Source: Pseudomonas_T sp032052615
GTDB lineage: Bacteria > Pseudomonadota > Gammaproteobacteria > Pseudomonadales > Pseudomonadaceae
NCBI GenBank assembly: GCA_032052615.1
Contig: DAMBWF010000004.1
Coordinates: 294,997 to 358,996 of the forward strand
DNA length: 64,000 nucleotides
Reading direction: 5' to 3'
Positions within the stretch are counted from its first letter, which is position 1. Every line of letters begins with the position of its first letter. A program made the position numbers and the translations under genes. Below are positions 61,320 through 64,000 of the stretch, in pieces. The notes beneath the pieces were generated by a model. That model did no database searches. It saw only the letters and a program-made list of their open reading frames with translations, and was not told the DNA's origin.

Positions 61320-61376
61320 GTGGATACAGTCCATATGGATATTATCCATAAAAAGCAGAATATGGCAATAATCCAT
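61320..61376. promoter_or_regulatory. Three operator-like 15-mers before the repressor gene
   Basis: GTGGATACAGTCCAT (61320-61334), ATGGATATTATCCAT (61335-61349) and ATGGCAATAATCCAT (61362-61376): dyad-symmetric copies of a common ATGGATAnnATCCAT-like site. The first two abut. They lie between the divergent early operon (starts 61269) and the repressor ATG at 61392, as expected for a lysogeny switch. Confidence 0.75.
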
Positions 61377-61391
61377 AAATGGGATTTTTTA

Positions 61392-61664
61392 ATGGCTCAG
61401 GGTATTGCTGATAGGGCGCATCAATTGCTGAACGCGACCAGCCTTAAAGAACTGGCAGAGGTGAACAGCAAGGACTATGTGCGCTGGCAGAGCATCAAGC
61501 GGGGCAGAGCACGCATAGGTGCGGAAGAAGTAGAGCTTCTAGGAAAACTATATCCCCAATATCGTTGGTGGCTAATGACCGGAGAAGTCATGCCTGATAA
61601 AGGCCAAATCAGTCCTGACTATGATGAAGCCAACCGAAACTTGACCAGTCAAAGCGTGGGATAG
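61392..61664 (+). CDS. Prophage repressor-like DNA-binding protein
   Basis: 90 residues from ATG 61392 (MAQGIADRAHQLLNATSLKELAEVNSKDYVRWQSIKRGRARI). The helical N-terminus with ELAEVNSKDYVRWQSIKRGRARIGAEEVELLGKLYPQYRWWLMTG is a Cro/CI-type helix-turn-helix common in Pseudomonas prophages. An upstream GTG at 61320 would translate through the operators and is rejected. Rightward, divergent from the early operon. Likely represses lytic genes through the three 15-mers and could limit superinfection. Confidence 0.75.
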   Translation: MAQGIADRAHQLLNATSLKELAEVNSKDYVRWQSIKRGRARIGAEEVELLGKLYPQYRWWLMTGEVMPDKGQISPDYDEANRNLTSQSVG

Positions 61665-61815
61665 CAATAACTATAGAAGTGGCTAAACGTTGGTATGCCC
61701 GAACGGAAAAGGAGTAGGATGAAGTTAAAATTATGATGGGGAGCTTATCCGTCGTTGTGTAAGTATCCATATAATAGGAATTTGTAGAAGGTAGTAGTGA
61801 ATCACTAGGGGATTT

Positions 61816-62508
61816 ATGAAAGCTGAAAAGGATGACATGCCAGAGTATATGCGCCAAAAGCGAGCAAGAAGCCATTGGCGAATGTTGGTAATTATAGGAA
61901 TAGGTTCGGCGCTAACCTGGGTACTGATTGCCCTTTATGCCAAACCCATTGTTATCGACGTAACCAAATTAAGGCAAGCGTTTCGGTTTGATGGCAAGTC
62001 CGTTTTTAACAGTGAAACCCAGCCCTTCATGCAAGCCCCTGCTCCATTACCTGATTCAAAAGTCAGCCAGCCAATCTATTATCAGGAACCTACTCAAGCG
62101 TCCATAAGCTGGGATCAGAAATCTACGAACGTTGACCTGAATAAAGGACAGCGACAAACTGTTTTTAACGACCAAAATTACACGCCAAAAAAAACTATCA
62201 ATACGATACAACCCCCGCCAAAGCAGTTTTTTGCTTCTGCTGAACCTCCACCACCTAGAGAACAAACTCGCCGTATTACGCATGAAGGTAGCTGGGTATG
62301 GGAGAGTGCGGACCATAAGAAAGCCAGTAGCGGTCTTTTTCATTGGACGGAAATCAATGGTCGAGTCGATCTTTCAAGTGTGTGCAAGGGCGATTACAAA
62401 TATGGCTCTATAGAGTATAGGGACTGTAGAAAAGGGGCGAAAGTCTATCTTGCTAGGCTTTGCAAAAGTTATCATGCCGCTTGCAGCGCTGGAAGCTTAA
62501 CGCCGTAA
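61816..62508 (+). CDS. Hypothetical prophage membrane protein (cargo region)
   Basis: 230 residues. One N-terminal membrane helix (WRMLVIIGIGSALTWVLIALYAKPIVIDV, about 21-49), a Pro/Gln-rich linker (70-155), and a C-terminal domain with four cysteines (SSVCKGDYKYGSIEYRDCRKGAKVYLARLCKSYHAACS) that would be oxidised in the periplasm. AGGGG precedes the ATG. Lower GC than the phage core. No family recognised; located in the variable slot between repressor and attR. Confidence 0.65.
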   Translation: MKAEKDDMPEYMRQKRARSHWRMLVIIGIGSALTWVLIALYAKPIVIDVTKLRQAFRFDGKSVFNSETQPFMQAPAPLPDSKVSQPIYYQEPTQASISWDQKSTNVDLNKGQRQTVFNDQNYTPKKTINTIQPPPKQFFASAEPPPPREQTRRITHEGSWVWESADHKKASSGLFHWTEINGRVDLSSVCKGDYKYGSIEYRDCRKGAKVYLARLCKSYHAACSAGSLTP

Positions 62509-62521
62509 TCTGGTCGTCAAG

Positions 62522-62791
62522 GTGAGGGCTCGCATAGAAAGTAAGATAGTAAGTTTACTAGGTAGTAAAAATAACCTGGCTCTATTTTCCCTGGCTGCTG
62601 TGAGTTTTAAATATTACCAAGAAAATTATGATAAATATGCAGAATATATTTGGTCGCAATTGGCTCTCGCTTCAAAGACTGAATTGGGATTTAAGTTAGT
62701 ATTTGTGTTTATTTCATTAATGCTTGCTTTGCTTGTAGGTACTATGCTTCTCAATTATTTAGATAAAAATATAAATATGCGCTTCGAATAA
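62522..62791 (+). CDS. Small hypothetical membrane protein (cargo region)
   Basis: 89 residues, GTG start. Hydrophobic segments at about 19-32 (LALFSLAAVSFKYY) and 58-80 (KLVFVFISLMLALLVGTMLLNYL). AT-rich. It starts 13 bp after the preceding gene and may share its transcript. No family recognised. Confidence 0.55.
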   Translation: MRARIESKIVSLLGSKNNLALFSLAAVSFKYYQENYDKYAEYIWSQLALASKTELGFKLVFVFISLMLALLVGTMLLNYLDKNINMRFE

Positions 62792-62840
62792 TTGGCCTAT
62801 TCGAAGTTCTTCGGAGAATAAAGTAAAAGAAATTTTCATT

Positions 62841-63368
62841 ATGAGGTATTTGAAATGTGGAGGTGGCAAGAGTAGCATATTTCATTGGTTCGTTCTTTCC
62901 AAAAGGTCTATCTATATGAGAGTGCATCCGGAGTTTTTAAAGCGTTCTGTAATAATCATGTGGGTATTCGTATCAAGTTTATTTCTCTATTATTTTGTAG
63001 TGGCGTCTACTCTAGAGAAAAATTACTATATGAATTTTTTGAACTTTTCTGTATTGCTGTGGGGTGGAGGGGTAGTATTTAATATTTTAAATGACTTAAT
63101 AAAATACCCATATAATTCAAGAAACAGTAGTGAGTGGAAAGGGTTGTTAAAACATTTAGGTAAGATTTCCCTTGGGTATTTAATGGTTTTTATTACGGTA
63201 TTTTTAGGGAATGTTTTTAATGGGGTATGGGGTTTTTTGTTGGCTTTTATTGGTTTGTTAGCAGGGTATATGTGGGCTCTTCATTATATTATTGAGTTTA
63301 ATAAAAATCTGGAATCATTGAAAGTTCGGCAGGTGTCGAAGAGCTGTCGAAAACAATGTGTTGAATAG
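62841..63368 (+). CDS. Hypothetical polytopic membrane protein (cargo region)
   Basis: 175 residues with four hydrophobic spans (SVIIMWVFVSSLFLYYFVV, FLNFSVLLWGGGVVFNIL, ISLGYLMVFITVFLGNVF, GVWGFLLAFIGLLAGYMWAL). Strongly AT-rich, unlike the phage core and chromosome. The start may instead be a downstream ATG at 62916 (MRVHPEF), since the first 25 residues are polar. The 3' end contains the right arm-type site. Superinfection exclusion or defence is a guess from place and type. Confidence 0.6.
   Translation: MRYLKCGGGKSSIFHWFVLSKRSIYMRVHPEFLKRSVIIMWVFVSSLFLYYFVVASTLEKNYYMNFLNFSVLLWGGGVVFNILNDLIKYPYNSRNSSEWKGLLKHLGKISLGYLMVFITVFLGNVFNGVWGFLLAFIGLLAGYMWALHYIIEFNKNLESLKVRQVSKSCRKQCVE
63333..63353. 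other. Candidate integrase arm-type site, right
   Basis: 21-bp counterpart of 51362-51382 with one difference; two TGTCGAA copies. It lies 91 bp from the attR core, inside the end of the last cargo gene. Confidence 0.5.
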
Positions 63369-63444
63369 TGCTTAAGTGATGCTTTTCGGACGGAGCAGCT
63401 CCTATACTGAAACGTATTGTAAGGATTTGAGCATAATAAATTAA

Positions 63445-63471
63445 GGTTCAAATCCCTATCTTCCCGCCATA
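63445..63471. other. attR (27-bp core)
   Basis: Second copy of the 27-bp tRNA-Ser 3' end, offset 12,173 bp from attL. The preceding base differs (A for G), defining the left limit of identity. Confidence 0.92.
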
Positions 63472-63483
63472 CGTGAAATACCG

Positions 63484-63516
63484 AAGCCCCTGAAATTCCT
63501 AGAGTTTCAGGGGCTT
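63484..63516. terminator. Original tRNA-Ser terminator beyond attR
   Basis: The same 33-bp hairpin as 51309-51341 (arms 63484-63495 and 63505-63516). The bases between att core and hairpin differ between the two copies, so this is the chromosomal copy and the other came with the phage. Confidence 0.85.
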
Positions 63517-63583
63517 CGTCGTTTCGGGTTCTAAGATTTTGACCATTTTCTAAGCCGCTCTAGGCCGGTCAAATCCCATCATT

Positions 63584-63712
63584 TCAGAACCAACCTTCGA
63601 CATGCTCTTTGTGTGTTAGCAGGAATCCACCGGCCATAGTGCTTCTTCACCATGGTGGTGTCGGCATGGCCGAGCTGGCGGGCTACCCATTCCAATGGGA
63701 CGTGACTCGGTT
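63584..63712 (-). pseudogene. C-terminal remnant of a second tyrosine-recombinase integrase
   Basis: About 43 codons read PLEWVARQLGHADTTMVKKH followed by YGRWIPANTQRACRRLVLK and a stop at 63584. This is the end of a P2/P4-like integrase with the catalytic His (QLGHAD) and Tyr (HYGRW) in place. Upstream the frame no longer resembles an integrase, so the gene is truncated. It suggests an older element used the same tRNA-Ser. Confidence 0.7.
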
Positions 63713-64000
63713 GTCTGGCCGAGCACCGGTTCGCCCTCTATGCGAACTCCCGACCGCCTCAGGGGGCGGTGAACCGCTCACTGACGTTCTGGCTTAGTCC
63801 AGGGCTTCCCCCCTGAAGTGCTGCCACGATAAATGGCTTGAGCACGTAGAGGCGCGTCCCGTCTTGCCGATGGCGTCGCCGCGCCGACCAGACACCAATG
63901 CCAAGGAACGCAGATCGAGAGATATCCGGTGCGAAGGAAAGAGCGCCTAGGTTCTGTACGAAAAGTACTGCCGTAGGCACCGCAGCGTGCAGGCCAGCGT
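63713..64000. other. Right edge without recognised gene
   Basis: About 290 bp. A minus-strand frame at 63759-63980 is open (73 codons) but has no recognisable content or ribosome-binding site. The stretch after 63940 (GGTTCTGTACGAAAAGTACT) might be an insertion-sequence end; unproven. Confidence 0.3.

Larger units (their letters stand above)
51272..63471. mobile_element. Filamentous (Inoviridae-like) prophage integrated in tRNA-Ser
   Basis: 12,173-bp unit bounded by a 27-bp direct repeat. It contains an integrase, replication initiator, secretin, Zot/pI ATPase, small minor coat proteins, pIII-like adsorption protein, a major coat protein, an ssDNA-binding candidate, small DNA-binding proteins, a repressor with operators and three cargo genes. 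Gene order follows filamentous phages of the Pf1/Pf4 type, but with its own secretin. Apart from the integrase tail the set looks complete. Confidence 0.9.

Noticed and set aside
61320..61391. 24-residue N-terminal extension of the repressor from GTG 61320
   Set aside because: The DNA consists of three operator-like dyads, and the ATG at 61392 has a usable GGGA site.
63940..64000. Insertion-sequence terminal repeat at the right edge
   Set aside because: The sequence looks somewhat like an IS end, but neither a partner repeat nor a transposase is visible inside the window.

Overview
The window looks like a Pseudomonas chromosome. It is GC-rich and its backbone gene order matches the Pseudomonas block arsC-like, yihY/rbn, proS, oprD, slyX, dps, aspS, yebC, ruvCAB, ybgC-tolQRAB-pal-cpoB, queE-queC, tRNA-Lys, then nadA, bepA-like, tusA-like, perM-like, gcvR-bcp, dapA-bamC, purC, tRNA-Ser. 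The species cannot be named from the sequence alone. I rely on remembered P. aeruginosa gene order for this comparison.

Layout. (1) 1-23.8 kb: housekeeping backbone (nuclease-like membrane protein, lipoproteins, prolyl- and aspartyl-tRNA synthetases, OprD porin, Dps, Holliday-junction resolution, the complete Tol-Pal envelope system, preQ0 synthesis) ending in tRNA-Lys(UUU). (2) 23.9-33.5 kb: a complete type I-C CRISPR-Cas locus (cas3-cas5c-cas8c-cas7c-cas4-cas1-cas2) followed by a leader and an array of 18 repeats and 17 spacers. (3) 33.7-42.1 kb: eight co-directional genes, namely a cyclodipeptide synthase, five 2-oxoglutarate/Fe(II) dioxygenases, a cytochrome P450 and an MFS exporter. Composition and order match the bicyclomycin cluster bcmA-B-C-D-E-F-G-T, whose product inhibits transcription terminator Rho. 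(4) 42.4-51.1 kb: backbone again, nadA to purC. (5) 51.2-63.5 kb: tRNA-Ser(CGA) carrying a 12.2-kb filamentous (Inoviridae-like) prophage bounded by a 27-bp direct repeat of the tRNA 3' end. (6) 63.5-64.0 kb: flank with the C-terminal remnant of a second integrase.

How the parts work together. The accessory block between tRNA-Lys and nadA pairs an adaptive immune system with an antibiotic pathway, in the slot where P. aeruginosa PAO1 carries other accessory genes including the pqs region. In the bcm cluster the synthase makes the diketopiperazine, six oxidases decorate it and BcmT exports it. In the prophage the leftward genes follow filamentous-phage logic: small DNA-binding proteins, ssDNA-binding protein, small coat proteins, major coat protein, terminator, adsorption protein, minor coat, Zot/pI ATPase, secretin, replication initiator, integrase. 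A rightward repressor sits behind three operator-like 15-mers, and three AT-rich genes for membrane-type proteins lie next to attR as probable cargo.

The least explained parts are in the prophage: a hairpin family with a shared apical sequence in the noncoding region at 59.3-59.9 kb, a large inverted repeat between the secretin and replication genes, an integrase whose C-terminus is shifted by a 7-bp tandem duplication just after the catalytic tyrosine, and the AT-rich membrane-protein trio.
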